64,000 nucleotides of DNA from Idiomarina sp. PL1-037 (GCF_034422975.1 NZ_CP139873.1:992001-1056000); one strand, 5' to 3'. Shown: positions 7,531 to 16,709, counted from the first letter of the stretch. Notes: generated by a model not told the origin, from the sequence alone. Numbers and translations: made by a program.

Positions 7531-8472
7531 TTACCAGAATCTCAGACGTCGCAACAACAGGAATTCGACAATAGCGATAATTACCAGCGCACCACAGAAA
7601 ACCATAAACGCACCTTCACTTTCTACTCCAGGCATGCCGCCAATGTTTATTCCAAAAACACCGGTTAAAAAGCTAAGAGGTAAAAACACGCCGGCAATAA
7701 CCGAAAGCCAATAGGTGTTGCGGTTCATTTTCTCGGCAATGGCTTGCTGCAGTTGCTCGCGCTGCATCCAGACCTGTTCCAGCATCAGGTCAATTTGTTC
7801 GAACAAACGTTGAGTGGTATCGCGTTCGTTGATAAGCCATTGGTGCAACTCGGTGCTCATAACCTTTTCGGTTTCAGTGCTGAGCTTTTCTAAAGCGGCC
7901 AGCTGCGGGCGGATAAAGCGGTTAAGTCGTAACAGGCGCCGGTGTAAAGCCGTGAGTTTTACCTGAACCGATGCCGTATTATCAAAGCCTTCACCTTCAA
8001 TGGCTTCCAGTTGCTGTTCTGCAGAGGAAACCACATCTTCAATTCGTAAGTTCAGCTGCTCAATTAGGGCAACGATAAAGTCGTGTAACGACTCCGGCCC
8101 CATTTGTTGGTCAAGTTGCTCACGCAATTTTGCTATGGATAAAAAAGGACGCTTACGAAAACTGTACAACGCGCCTTTATAATAGAGTAAGCGCAGGCTG
8201 AGCATGTCTTCGGGAGATTCGCCGGTGTTTAAATTAACGCCCCGTAGCAACAGCATGAAACCGTCGGGTAAACGCTGAAAACGAGGGCGGGTGTCTTCTT
8301 CCAGTACCGCATCAATCAGAGGCTCAGGTATACCGGCTTGAGTTAACCACTCGGTCAACCCATCGGCATCACGCTGAAAATGAAACCAGGTGTTTTCTGC
8401 GGCGCTCGATGGCGACTGAAGTTGTTTTGCGGGATGCTGACTGAAATCCCAGGCGTCAATTAAAAAGTCCAT
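7531..8472 (-). CDS. zntB: CorA-family divalent-cation transporter, ZntB subgroup
   Basis: A 313-residue protein with a large helical cytoplasmic N-terminal domain (about 1-250) and two C-terminal membrane spans (about 253-273 and 286-306). The loop motif after the first span is GIN rather than the GMN of CorA. This loop, with GGMPG following, points to the ZntB zinc branch. It forms a pentameric inner-membrane channel moving Zn2+ (the direction is debated in the family). It ends RRLRFW, a basic tail common in CorA/ZntB. It stands alone, downstream of fbpC on the same strand with a 73-base gap. Confidence 0.85.
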   Translation of the reverse strand: MDFLIDAWDFSQHPAKQLQSPSSAAENTWFHFQRDADGLTEWLTQAGIPEPLIDAVLEEDTRPRFQRLPDGFMLLLRGVNLNTGESPEDMLSLRLLYYKGALYSFRKRPFLSIAKLREQLDQQMGPESLHDFIVALIEQLNLRIEDVVSSAEQQLEAIEGEGFDNTASVQVKLTALHRRLLRLNRFIRPQLAALEKLSTETEKVMSTELHQWLINERDTTQRLFEQIDLMLEQVWMQREQLQQAIAEKMNRNTYWLSVIAGVFLPLSFLTGVFGINIGGMPGVESEGAFMVFCGALVIIAIVEFLLLRRLRFW

Positions 8473-8545
8473 AGAATCCTCACATATGACAATTATTCAA
8501 AGTCTATAGTGAGGCATTCAACTTGTCATTTGTTTTACTCATCAA

Positions 8546-9604
8546 TTAGTCTGGCAATTCGCACAAAGACGAGTCGAATACCACTAAGTGATCAAAGTCG
8601 ATATCAATCCCGATTTGTTCGCCGGTTTTTAACGGTTGATGGGAAGGGCCTACAGCCAGCACGTGACTGGTATCGGCCAGCTCCAGAGTATAGAGATAAT
8701 GAGAACCACGAAAACCGCAACCAACCACTATGGCCTGCATACTGCTGTCGTTATTAATTAATACGTCATCGGGGCGCACTAAAAAGTTGACACTCATGTC
8801 GGGTTTATCGTGCAACTGTGAGTGTTCTATGACTCCGAATGCGCAATGCAGTTGCTGTTCTCTTATTTCGCCATTGAGTAAAACGCCGCGGCCAATAAAG
8901 TCGGCGACCAGTTGATGAGTGGGCTGGTGATAAAGGGCATAAGGGGTTTCCCATTGTAGCAGCTGACCTGAATACATCACGCCCGATTTATCTGCCATGG
9001 CAAAGGCTTCCTGCTGATCATGAGTCACCAGTAAGGCGGTAATACCTTCTTCTTTTAGCAATCGTCTTACGTCGTGAGCAAGAACTTCGCGCAGTTCGGC
9101 ATCAAGACTGGAGAAAGGTTCATCAAGCAGCATCAGTTTAGGTTTCGGAGCCAAAGCGCGGGCCAGAGCAACACGTTGTTGCTGCCCTCCGGATAGCTCG
9201 TGCGGGTAGCGATTTTGATAACCATTGAGGCCAATGCGGATCAGCAGCTCTTTAACTCGCTCTTCTTGCTGTTTTTTGGGTAATCGATTAATACCAAAAC
9301 GGATATTGTCGGCCACAGTTAAGTGGGGGAATAATGAAAAGTCCTGAAACATCATACCCACTGCTCTTTGCTCGGTCGGTATTTGCACCTGGCTGGATGA
9401 GACCGTTTTTCCGTGCAGTTCGACTTTTCCGTTGGAAACCGGAATAAAGCCGGCAATAGCGCGCAACAGAGTGGTTTTCCCACAGCCACTGGGGCCGAGC
9501 AGACAGCCAATATCGCCCGGCTCTAAAGATAAATTCAGTCTGTCGACGATGAGGTCACCGGAGAGCTGGATGCTGACTGCGTCAATATTCAGTAATGTGC
9601 TCAT
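8546..9604 (-). CDS. fbpC: ferric-iron ABC transporter ATP-binding protein
   Basis: A 352-residue ABC ATPase. The Walker A motif GPSGCGKTT sits near residue 40, the signature is LSGGQQQR, Walker B is LMLLDEP and the H-loop is LLVTHD. A C-terminal TOBE-like regulatory domain (about 240-350) is typical of FbpC/PotA-type ATPases. It energises import of Fe3+ handed over by FbpA through FbpB. The ATG follows directly after the fbpB stop codon, so translation is coupled. It is the last gene of fbpABC. Confidence 0.93.
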   Translation of the reverse strand: MSTLLNIDAVSIQLSGDLIVDRLNLSLEPGDIGCLLGPSGCGKTTLLRAIAGFIPVSNGKVELHGKTVSSSQVQIPTEQRAVGMMFQDFSLFPHLTVADNIRFGINRLPKKQQEERVKELLIRIGLNGYQNRYPHELSGGQQQRVALARALAPKPKLMLLDEPFSSLDAELREVLAHDVRRLLKEEGITALLVTHDQQEAFAMADKSGVMYSGQLLQWETPYALYHQPTHQLVADFIGRGVLLNGEIREQQLHCAFGVIEHSQLHDKPDMSVNFLVRPDDVLINNDSSMQAIVVGCGFRGSHYLYTLELADTSHVLAVGPSHQPLKTGEQIGIDIDFDHLVVFDSSLCELPD

Positions 9605-11233
9605 TTACTCTCCTGCTTTCAGTGTTTTGTTGCGTAATGCCCGGGACAGCATAATAACCGGAATTAACCCGACTGCGACAATCATCAATGCAGGTGGCCC
9701 GGCATCGGCTAAGCGTTCATCAGATGCCATTTCAAATGCCCGCACCGCCAGGGTGTTAAAATCAAATGGGCGTAGCACCAGCGTGGCTGGTAGCTCTTTC
9801 ATGACATCGACCAGTACTAAAATTAGCGCAGCCAATAACGGGCTGCGGAGCAACGGCAGGTGAACCCGCCATAAAATACGTTTACCACTGGCGCCCAGAG
9901 TTCGTGCGGTATCGTCCATTTGCGGTGTAATTTGTTCCAGCCCGGAGTTAACGGTTTGCAAGGACACTGATAAAAACCGAACGCTGTAGGCAAATAAAAG
10001 CGCGATAACGGTACCGGAAAATAATAACCCGGGATTAAAGTCAAACACCCATTCACTGATAGCGATAATGTGATTATCGAGCCAGGCTAAAGGTGACAAC
10101 AACCCAACCGCTATAACAATGCCTGGAATAGCGTACCCCATGCCCGCCAGGCTGATAGCCGCGCGTAAAGGTCGGGTAGGGTGGCGACGGCGACCGTAAG
10201 CTAGCCATAAGGCCAGAGCAACAGTGATCAATGCCGCTAGTAAACCTAACCAGAGTGTGTTGAAGGTTAACATCCAGAATTCGGTTTGCTGCCATATTTC
10301 AGACTTCTGAACCGACCACCAGAGCAGTTGCGCAGCTGGTATTATAAAGCCAAGCACAACGGGGAGCCAGCAAATCAGAGAAGCCAGTGCTGCCCGCCAG
10401 CCCCTTAATGGTCGGCGCTGAGGAGGCTTGGTTGCAGAACGCTGCTGATAAAAACGAGCACGGCGCCTTGAGTAGCGCTCGACCATTATCAAAATAATGA
10501 CAAATACCAGCAGTAAAGCCGATAACTGTAACGCTCCCTGCGCATCACCAATGCCATACCACGTTCGGAAGATACCCGTGGTAAATACTGTGACGCCGAA
10601 ATATTCCATGGTGCCGTAATCGGCCAGAGTTTCCATTAATGCCAGCGTGACGCCGGTTGCTATAGCTGGCCGCGCCAGTGGCAGAGCAACTTTCCAGAAA
10701 CTTCTTAATGAGCTGGCACCCAGGGTTTTCGCACTTTCAAACGCGGTTGTTGATTGCTGCATGAAAGCGGATCGGGTAATCAGGTAAACGTAGGGATAAA
10801 GAACAATACAAAGAACAAATATCGCACCGTTCAGACTGCGTATTTGTGGAAACCAGTATTCGCCTATATTAACAGAGAATATGTCCCGGATGAGGCCCTG
10901 AACCGGACCGGCATAATCGAGCAGGCTTGTATAGGTATAGGCCGTAATGTAGGCCGGCATTGCCAGTGGAAGTAATAACGCCCAGCTCAGCCAGCGCCAG
11001 CCGGGAAAGTCGTATTGACTGATACACCAGGCCGTACTGACCCCGAGCAAAGTGACACCGGCACCGACAGCGAATAATAAGATCACTGAATGACCGATGT
11101 ATTCCGGTATCACGGTTTGCCAAAGATGTTGCAGAGTGTCCCATTGAGGGTTCAGTAACGACAAAGCTACCACAATGAGTGGTAGCCCTATCAAGACCGC
11201 GACGGCAAACAGCAACAGCGTGCCACGGTTCAT
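9605..11233 (-). CDS. fbpB: ferric-iron ABC transporter permease, fused duplicated form
   Basis: A 542-residue inner-membrane permease with about twelve spans in two homologous halves of six. Each half ends in a cytoplasmic EAA-type loop that contacts the ATPase (ESAKTLGASSLRSFWKVALP in the first half, DDTARTLGASGKRILWRVHLP in the second, shown here up to 21 residues apart from one another in register). This fused architecture is characteristic of FbpB/SfuB. It forms the translocation path for Fe3+ across the inner membrane. It lies 22 bases after fbpA and abuts fbpC. Confidence 0.93.
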   Translation of the reverse strand: MNRGTLLLFAVAVLIGLPLIVVALSLLNPQWDTLQHLWQTVIPEYIGHSVILLFAVGAGVTLLGVSTAWCISQYDFPGWRWLSWALLLPLAMPAYITAYTYTSLLDYAGPVQGLIRDIFSVNIGEYWFPQIRSLNGAIFVLCIVLYPYVYLITRSAFMQQSTTAFESAKTLGASSLRSFWKVALPLARPAIATGVTLALMETLADYGTMEYFGVTVFTTGIFRTWYGIGDAQGALQLSALLLVFVIILIMVERYSRRRARFYQQRSATKPPQRRPLRGWRAALASLICWLPVVLGFIIPAAQLLWWSVQKSEIWQQTEFWMLTFNTLWLGLLAALITVALALWLAYGRRRHPTRPLRAAISLAGMGYAIPGIVIAVGLLSPLAWLDNHIIAISEWVFDFNPGLLFSGTVIALLFAYSVRFLSVSLQTVNSGLEQITPQMDDTARTLGASGKRILWRVHLPLLRSPLLAALILVLVDVMKELPATLVLRPFDFNTLAVRAFEMASDERLADAGPPALMIVAVGLIPVIMLSRALRNKTLKAGE

Positions 11234-11255
11234 TTACGCATCTCCTGGTAGCAAA

Positions 11256-12281
11256 TTAACGCCAGCCGGCACGGTTCATTAAACGCACGGCGTCGCCGTT
11301 ATTCTCGCCTAGAATATCCATTTCAATATCATCCTGCTTAAAGTCACCCCATTGCTGGAGTGTTTTACTCCACTCAACGCCTTCGCGAACTGGGTATTCA
11401 TAGTTGGCCTGAGCATACCATTTTTGTGACTCTTTAGAGACCAGGAACTCGATTAGCTTTTGAGCTTCGTCAATGTTTTTCGCGTGTTTAGTAATACCTA
11501 TGCCAGAAACGTTCACATGGGCACCATGTGTGTCCTGAGCTGGCCAGAATATCTTCACTTTTTCGGCCGCCGCACGCTCTTCGGCGTCATCAGAGTTCAG
11601 CATATGGCCAAAGTAATAGGTATTGGCAACTGCGATATCGCATACGCCAAAGGCAACGCCTTTAATTTGGTCACGGTCACCCCCAACCGGTTTACGGGCA
11701 AAGTTTGCGACAAAGTCTTCTGCCCATTCTTCTGTTTTCTCTGCACCGTGGTGTTCAATCAGCGCAGCAACTAAGGACTGGTTGTACAGATTATTAGAAG
11801 AGCGGATGCAGATACGGTCGTTCCACTTTTCATCAGCCAGGCTTAAATAAGAGTCCAGTTCGTCTTGGTTTACGCGCTCTGGTGAGTAAAAAATAGGGCG
11901 GGCGCGTAAACTTAACCCAAACCAAAGGTTGTCCGAAGAACGAAAATGCGACGGAACGGCAGAGTTAATCGCGCCAGAGTCCACTGCCTGGAATGCATCT
12001 GCTTCAACAGCGCGGTGCAAAGCTCCAGCATCAACGGTTAAGAATAAATCCGCCGGAGTGTTTTTGCCTTCGGAGTTAAGCCGGGCAAGTAGCGCGTCCG
12101 CTTTACCGGTTAATAAATTAACTTCGATGCCCGTTTCTTCGGTGAACTTTTCCAGAACGGGTTTGATCAGCGCTTCTTTTCGGGCTGAGTAAACATTAAC
12201 TTCAGCAGCGGCGCTAGTGAAGGACACCAGTGTCGCAGAAGTCGCGGCAAGTATTGCCAGTATTGAATGAAACTTACGCAT
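11256..12281 (-). CDS. fbpA: periplasmic ferric-iron-binding protein
   Basis: A 341-residue class of extracytoplasmic Fe3+ binder. The signal peptide covers about 1-26 (a basic start, hydrophobic core, then SAAA before the mature EVNVYSARKE). The adjacent tyrosines Tyr222-Tyr223 in VANTYYFGHML match the paired iron-ligand tyrosines of FbpA/FutA proteins. It captures Fe3+ in the periplasm and delivers it to FbpBC. It is first in the operon, and a strong Fur-box match lies 62-80 bases upstream of its start, so iron-repressed expression is expected. Confidence 0.94.
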   Translation of the reverse strand: MRKFHSILAILAATSATLVSFTSAAAEVNVYSARKEALIKPVLEKFTEETGIEVNLLTGKADALLARLNSEGKNTPADLFLTVDAGALHRAVEADAFQAVDSGAINSAVPSHFRSSDNLWFGLSLRARPIFYSPERVNQDELDSYLSLADEKWNDRICIRSSNNLYNQSLVAALIEHHGAEKTEEWAEDFVANFARKPVGGDRDQIKGVAFGVCDIAVANTYYFGHMLNSDDAEERAAAEKVKIFWPAQDTHGAHVNVSGIGITKHAKNIDEAQKLIEFLVSKESQKWYAQANYEYPVREGVEWSKTLQQWGDFKQDDIEMDILGENNGDAVRLMNRAGWR

Positions 12282-12342
12282 TTCAGATGACTCCTTAACG
12301 AACTATCTTGATAGAAACGTTATGATTATATCAAACAAAGCA

Positions 12343-12361
12343 AATAATGATAGCCATTCTC
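12343..12361. promoter_or_regulatory. probable Fur box in the fbpA/antiporter divergent region
   Basis: The 19 bases from 12343 (AATAATGATAGCCATTCTC) match the classical 19-base Fur consensus at 15 positions by my count. It lies between fbpA (minus, start 12281) and the Na+/H+ antiporter (plus, start 12455). The ferric importer is the natural target. The site could also affect the divergent antiporter. Confidence 0.75.
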
Positions 12362-12454
12362 ATTTAAAAAATAGTCATCTAAATTCGTTATTTGAGGGTA
12401 GTCAGAGTGTTAGCTTCTGCTATTCTAAAGCGACTTACTTTCAGCGGAGAAATT

Positions 12455-14260
12455 ATGTCTGACTTATCGATGCTTGCCCTGATTGGCGTGTTGTCCATTA
12501 GTTGTCAGTGGTTGGCGTGGCGTATTAAGTTGCCGGCAATACTGCCGTTATTAATTTGTGGCTTACTGCTAGGGCCCACTCTGGGGTTACTTGAACCGGA
12601 CTCGCTATTTGAAGACTTACTGTTTCCTTTTGTCTCATTAGCGGTTGCGGTTATTTTATTTGAAGGCAGCCTGACCCTGAAATTTGAAGAAATTCGAGGT
12701 CATGGTCGCATGGTAACCAACTTGGTTAGCATAGGCATGCTGGTCACTTTTGTGGTTATCGCCGTACTAACGCATTTTATTATGGGGTATGGCTGGGAAA
12801 TTTCAGCCTTGTTCGGGGCGCTTGTTGTGGTCACAGGGCCGACTGTTATCCAGCCCATGATCCGTTCTATCCGGCCGATTAATAAGTTGGCGAATATTCT
12901 GCGCTGGGAAGGCATTATTATTGATCCGCTTGGAGCCTTGCTCGCGGTACTGGTATACGAATTTATTATTGCCAGCCAGGACGTTGCTTTCCTGCATGCG
13001 CTGCAGGCTTTTGCAACCACTATTGCTTTGGGTTTTGCTCTGGGTTGGGGCGCAGCACGCTTGCTTGGCCTGGCTTTGGGTCGAGGCTGGTTTCCGCATT
13101 ATTTACAGAACGTTGCGACCTTAACCATAGTGCTGGGTGTTTTCGCGTTATCTAATGCGATTCAGCATGAATCTGGCTTATTGACCGTTACGGTCATGGG
13201 CATGGTTATGGCCAATACCCGTAACCTCAATATGGAAGAAATACTGGAGTTTAAAGAAACTCTCAGTGTGCTTCTTATCTCTGCGCTTTTCATTATTCTG
13301 GCCGCCCGATTGGATTTTTCCGAGTTTGATGCGTTGGGAATGCCTGCGGTTATTCTAATTGCCATTATTTTGTTTGCGGTGCGCCCCTTGGCCGTATGGT
13401 TGTCTGCGATAGGAACCGAGTTAAGATTTAAAGACAAGGTCTTATTATCCTGGATAGCGCCGCGCGGTATTGTTGCGGCGGCAGTCTCTGCACTGTTTGC
13501 GTTAAAAATGGAAGAGTCTGGCTGGACAGAAGCTGCAGCGGTTGTTCCGCTGGTTTTCTTAGTAATAATGACCACCGTTGTACTACAGAGTTTGACCGCG
13601 AAACCGCTGGCCAGAATGCTGGGACTGCTGGAGCCGCAAGCCAAAGGGTTCTTAATTTTTGGTGCTAACCAAATGGCGCGGGCGGTTGCAAAAAGCCTAC
13701 AAGAAAGTGGCATTCCGGTTCGCCTGGCCGATACCAACTGGGAAAATATCAAGTTAGCGCGGATGGATAATTTACCGGTGTATTTTGGTAATCCGGCATC
13801 TGAGCACGCAGCTAACAACATTGATTTAACCGGTCTTGGTCAGTTGCTGGTTATGTCGCCTTACAAACAGTTGAATCCCTTAGTGTCGATGTACTATCAG
13901 GACTGGTTTGGTTCCAGAAAAGTGCATGGCCTGAACGGTGGGGAGCAGGACTACCGGGCCAGCCACCAGTTGACCGAAAATTACCGAAAGACACTAAACT
14001 TGTTTGGCGACAGCGTAACGTATTCAAAACTTGCCAGCCTGCATTTTAAAGGCGCTAAAATTAAGTCGACACCTATTACCGACAGTTTTAGTTTTGCAGA
14101 CTACCAACAGAAATATGGAACTCGCGCCTTGCCCATGTTCGCATTGGATGATGCCGAAAAACTCCATATCTTTACAACTGAAAGGGAGTTGATACCGCAG
14201 CCGGGTTGGACGGTAATAGCTATGATTTCAGCGGAGCCTGAAGAAAATGACGTCGAATAG
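12455..14260 (+). CDS. CPA1-type sodium/proton antiporter with C-terminal RCK-like domain
   Basis: A 601-residue protein from the ATG at 12455, which is preceded by a GGAG ribosome-binding site. In-frame sequence extends further upstream from a TTG at 12392 but looks non-coding. About twelve membrane spans fill residues 1-395, with the NhaP/CPA1 core (LPLLICGLLLGPTLGLLEP, then LFEGSLTLKFEEIR with conserved acidic residues). After about 400 a Rossmann-like NAD-binding TrkA-N/RCK-type domain begins (GFLIFGANQMARAVAKSL), followed by a smaller tail. It exchanges Na+ (or K+) for H+ at the inner membrane. The RCK part suggests gating by a nucleotide. Confidence 0.88.
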   Translation: MSDLSMLALIGVLSISCQWLAWRIKLPAILPLLICGLLLGPTLGLLEPDSLFEDLLFPFVSLAVAVILFEGSLTLKFEEIRGHGRMVTNLVSIGMLVTFVVIAVLTHFIMGYGWEISALFGALVVVTGPTVIQPMIRSIRPINKLANILRWEGIIIDPLGALLAVLVYEFIIASQDVAFLHALQAFATTIALGFALGWGAARLLGLALGRGWFPHYLQNVATLTIVLGVFALSNAIQHESGLLTVTVMGMVMANTRNLNMEEILEFKETLSVLLISALFIILAARLDFSEFDALGMPAVILIAIILFAVRPLAVWLSAIGTELRFKDKVLLSWIAPRGIVAAAVSALFALKMEESGWTEAAAVVPLVFLVIMTTVVLQSLTAKPLARMLGLLEPQAKGFLIFGANQMARAVAKSLQESGIPVRLADTNWENIKLARMDNLPVYFGNPASEHAANNIDLTGLGQLLVMSPYKQLNPLVSMYYQDWFGSRKVHGLNGGEQDYRASHQLTENYRKTLNLFGDSVTYSKLASLHFKGAKIKSTPITDSFSFADYQQKYGTRALPMFALDDAEKLHIFTTERELIPQPGWTVIAMISAEPEENDVE

Positions 14261-14286
14261 GCGGTTGAAGTGCCGGAGCTGGCGCG

Positions 14287-15597
14287 TTAAAAGCGCCATT
14301 CTCCACTCAATTGCACGCCTACTTCACCGTCGTAATTGCTGCCGTCAAGGTATTGCAAAGAGAGTTTAAGTAAACCGGAAAAAGCTGGTTCAGTACGCCG
14401 TAGTAAAGCTCGTGACAGGGTGTCATCGTCTTTTTCTTTACTATGACTGACCAGCGCCGTCCAGGCAGAGCCATCGGCTGAAAACTGGCGATAGCTGGCC
14501 GATACGGTCTGACTTTCACGGGGGAAAGGCGAACCGGGATTACGCTGGTGGTTCAGAAAGTATTGTTTTCGATTTTCGTCCAGTGAATAAAAGTCGTGCT
14601 TTTCTCCGCCATCTAACTGACTGTATTCAACCGTGAAGCTATGACGACGCTCTTTAGAGCCTGTCATCCATTGCGCGCCCAGGGTATATACTGGTTTGTC
14701 ATCGGTTTCCAGTTTTCGGTCAATACCCAGCTCTGCGTAAGCTGAAAACTGATGAGCTCCCCAGTCGAAACCGCTTCTGGCATCAGCCGTTAACATCCGG
14801 TTGTCGGGTCGGTTGTCGCCACTCTGCTCTATAGCGCTTATACCAAACCATAAATGCTGAAATAACTGACTGGAAAAGCGGATGCCGCTAACCCGATAAT
14901 GGTCGCTGTATCCATCGTCCTGATAGGCACTGAATAAACTGATTTTGAATGGGTTCATTCCGGCAGGCGGATAATCAGGAGCGTAATCGATTCGAATTTT
15001 AGGCATAGGACGAGCATTGTTAGAAAACAGCAAGCTGCTGTGCTCTGCCGGCCCCCAACGCAACGGCAGCGAATCCAGGCTGAAACTCCAGTCATTCAGG
15101 TTATAAGCTAAGTAAGTGCCGTCCAGGGTCTTTTTGTGGTCGCCTTCAAAAGGATCCTGACGATAATTTACCTGAACTCTGGCCGCCCAGTTAGTGCCGT
15201 GCATACTGCGGCTTAGGCTAATTTTACCTTCTTCATAGATGTCGTCGCCGTAATCCTGAACGACCTGCTCGCTATCTGTTACACCGATATACCAGCGTGT
15301 TTTAGGCCCGCTCTGAGCTTGTGATAATTGATGGCGCACATGGCGTAATGCTAATTGCTGGGTTGGGCTCAAACCTTTTAATTCAAGCGCGTCCAGCTCC
15401 GGCAATAAGCTTTTCCAGGTTACTGGAAATTGCTGGATGGGTGTTTTGATGAGACCTGATTCAGCTAAAACAATCAGACTGTTCCGCAATTCCGCGTCAC
15501 TCGCTTCAATCCAAACGGAGCTAAGCGCAGAAGGGGTAATGATTAAGCTAAAACCACCAGCAATAAGGGTGTTACGGAAAAAAGAGATGGATGACAT
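14287..15597 (-). CDS. Wzi-family capsule-assembly outer-membrane protein
   Basis: A 436-residue exported protein. The signal peptide ends near residue 27 (after PSALSS). Strand-rich sequence follows, with alternating aromatic and polar residues, ending in a terminal aromatic strand (VQLSGEWRF) as in outer-membrane barrels. Segments such as LDSLPLRWGPAEHSSLLFSN and the following P-M-P-K-I-R-I-D resemble the Wzi capsule-assembly family. In Escherichia coli, Wzi holds capsule polysaccharide on the cell surface. No polysaccharide genes are nearby, so this copy may act in exopolysaccharide anchoring or something else. It is convergent with the antiporter gene and divergent from the next lipoprotein gene. 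Confidence 0.82.
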   Translation of the reverse strand: MSSISFFRNTLIAGGFSLIITPSALSSVWIEASDAELRNSLIVLAESGLIKTPIQQFPVTWKSLLPELDALELKGLSPTQQLALRHVRHQLSQAQSGPKTRWYIGVTDSEQVVQDYGDDIYEEGKISLSRSMHGTNWAARVQVNYRQDPFEGDHKKTLDGTYLAYNLNDWSFSLDSLPLRWGPAEHSSLLFSNNARPMPKIRIDYAPDYPPAGMNPFKISLFSAYQDDGYSDHYRVSGIRFSSQLFQHLWFGISAIEQSGDNRPDNRMLTADARSGFDWGAHQFSAYAELGIDRKLETDDKPVYTLGAQWMTGSKERRHSFTVEYSQLDGGEKHDFYSLDENRKQYFLNHQRNPGSPFPRESQTVSASYRQFSADGSAWTALVSHSKEKDDDTLSRALLRRTEPAFSGLLKLSLQYLDGSNYDGEVGVQLSGEWRF

Positions 15598-15685
15598 GAA
15601 ACTGATTTGGATCCCTATGACAAATTACACTCTATACTGCCAGAAATTTTAACACTAAGACAACGGTTTATCTGTGCTTTTCAGT

Positions 15686-15691
15686 TATAAT
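15686..15691 (+). promoter_or_regulatory. probable -10 element of the small lipoprotein gene
   Basis: A perfect TATAAT lies 23-28 bases upstream of the ATG at 15714, and a GGAGG ribosome-binding site sits between them (15702-15706). No convincing -35 hexamer is present at the usual distance. Confidence 0.45.
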
Positions 15692-15713
15692 ATGAAGCCC
15701 TGGAGGTTTCCTT

Positions 15714-16190
15714 ATGACTTTTAAAAAATTTTTGGTGGCAGGGCTCTTCTTCGCAGTTCTTAGTGGCTGCGGTCAGGAAGACAAAATGAGTTTACAAAGT
15801 GCTGAAGTCAAAGCTCTGGACGAACAGTTACTGCCTAATGATAACTGGCAATTGAGCCGGGCAACGATTGAGATCAGCTTTTGTCGTAACCGCATTAATG
15901 AGGCTTTGCTGGCATCGGAGGCCGAGCTCAGAGGTTGGCGCTTATCGGGAGAAAGCACCGCGTTTCCCCCATACAGAAGTGAGGGCATAAATGCCTTGTC
16001 AAAGCTTTTTGATAAAACCGATGTGTTATTGTGGCAGGCAGAAGGGAATGTCAGCGCACAACGCTATCACGTGGTTAAACCGGCAACTGCCTCAAAAGGC
16101 GAAGTTGCGGATGCGGTCTTTCCTGCTGTCGTTAGCCTATCCTCAACTGAGGAAGTTTGTCATGCGGCAGTTGATGACTCCGAATATTGA
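15714..16190 (+). CDS. small lipoprotein of unknown function
   Basis: A 158-residue protein I do not recognise. It has a lipoprotein signal peptide (MTFKKFLVAGLFFAVLSGCG) with lipobox LSGC, so Cys19 would be lipidated. The next residues are Gly-Gln rather than Asp at +2, which favours the outer membrane. Two further cysteines (in SFCRNR and EEVCHAA) could form a disulphide. The gene stands alone between wzi and bolA with a good ribosome-binding site and -10 element. No repeats or known motifs are visible. Confidence 0.8.
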   Translation: MTFKKFLVAGLFFAVLSGCGQEDKMSLQSAEVKALDEQLLPNDNWQLSRATIEISFCRNRINEALLASEAELRGWRLSGESTAFPPYRSEGINALSKLFDKTDVLLWQAEGNVSAQRYHVVKPATASKGEVADAVFPAVVSLSSTEEVCHAAVDDSEY

Positions 16191-16230
16191 AAAACTTTAT
16201 TTGTCGAAAATTCGTAGAGTTAGCAGGTTT

Positions 16231-16260
16231 TTGTAAAAATTTTCTGCGGTTCAGTATAAG
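16231..16260 (+). promoter_or_regulatory. probable bolA promoter
   Basis: TTGTAA (16231-16236) and TATAAG (16255-16260) are separated by 18 bases, 45 bases upstream of the bolA ATG. It reads as a sigma-70/sigma-S-type promoter. I do not see the gearbox sequence described for Escherichia coli bolA. Confidence 0.5.
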
Positions 16261-16304
16261 TAACCTAAACTGAAGACTAGAGGCGAACGCAGAGGAGAGC
16301 AGTT

Positions 16305-16625
16305 ATGTCTATTGGGCTAAATATTGAAAATAAGTTGCGGGAAGCATTTACTCCCGTGCATTTGGAAGTAGCGGACGAAAGCCATATGCATTCAGGGGGC
16401 GCTAATGCTGAATCTCACTTTAAAGTGGTCTTAGTTACCCCTAAGTTCAGTGGCGAGAGACTTATTAACCGTCACCGTGCGGTTAATAAAATTTTAGCGG
16501 ATGAACTAATGAATCATATCCACGCTTTGGCGCTACACACCTATACTCAAGGTGAGTGGGAGCAACTGGGAGAGTCAAGACGATCACCAAACTGTCTGGG
16601 TGGGTCGAAAATAGCGGCAAATTAA
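16305..16625 (+). CDS. bolA: BolA family protein
   Basis: A 106-residue BolA/IbaG-like protein. After an N-terminal helix (IENKLREAF) come the conserved E-V-x-D-E-S-x-M-H motif and the ESHFKVVLVTP strand, then R-L-I-N-R-H-R-A-V-N-x-I-L, the BolA helix-turn-helix-like core. Proteins of this type pair with monothiol glutaredoxins in iron-sulphur trafficking and influence cell shape under stress. The length matches BolA (about 105 residues) rather than the shorter IbaG. It is a single gene, with an AGGAG ribosome-binding site just upstream. Confidence 0.92.
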   Translation: MSIGLNIENKLREAFTPVHLEVADESHMHSGGANAESHFKVVLVTPKFSGERLINRHRAVNKILADELMNHIHALALHTYTQGEWEQLGESRRSPNCLGGSKIAAN

Positions 16626-16709
16626 GAAAAATTCCGCATGTCTGATGTGTTCCTGCCGTTTGATTGGTTACAATAGCCGAAATAATGCGAACAACAGGGA
16701 TACATCAAC

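Noticed and set aside
13162..13821. A 219-codon open frame on the minus strand within the Na+/H+ antiporter gene
   Set aside because: Its translation lacks recognisable domains and the antiporter on the plus strand is unmistakable, so it is a composition shadow.
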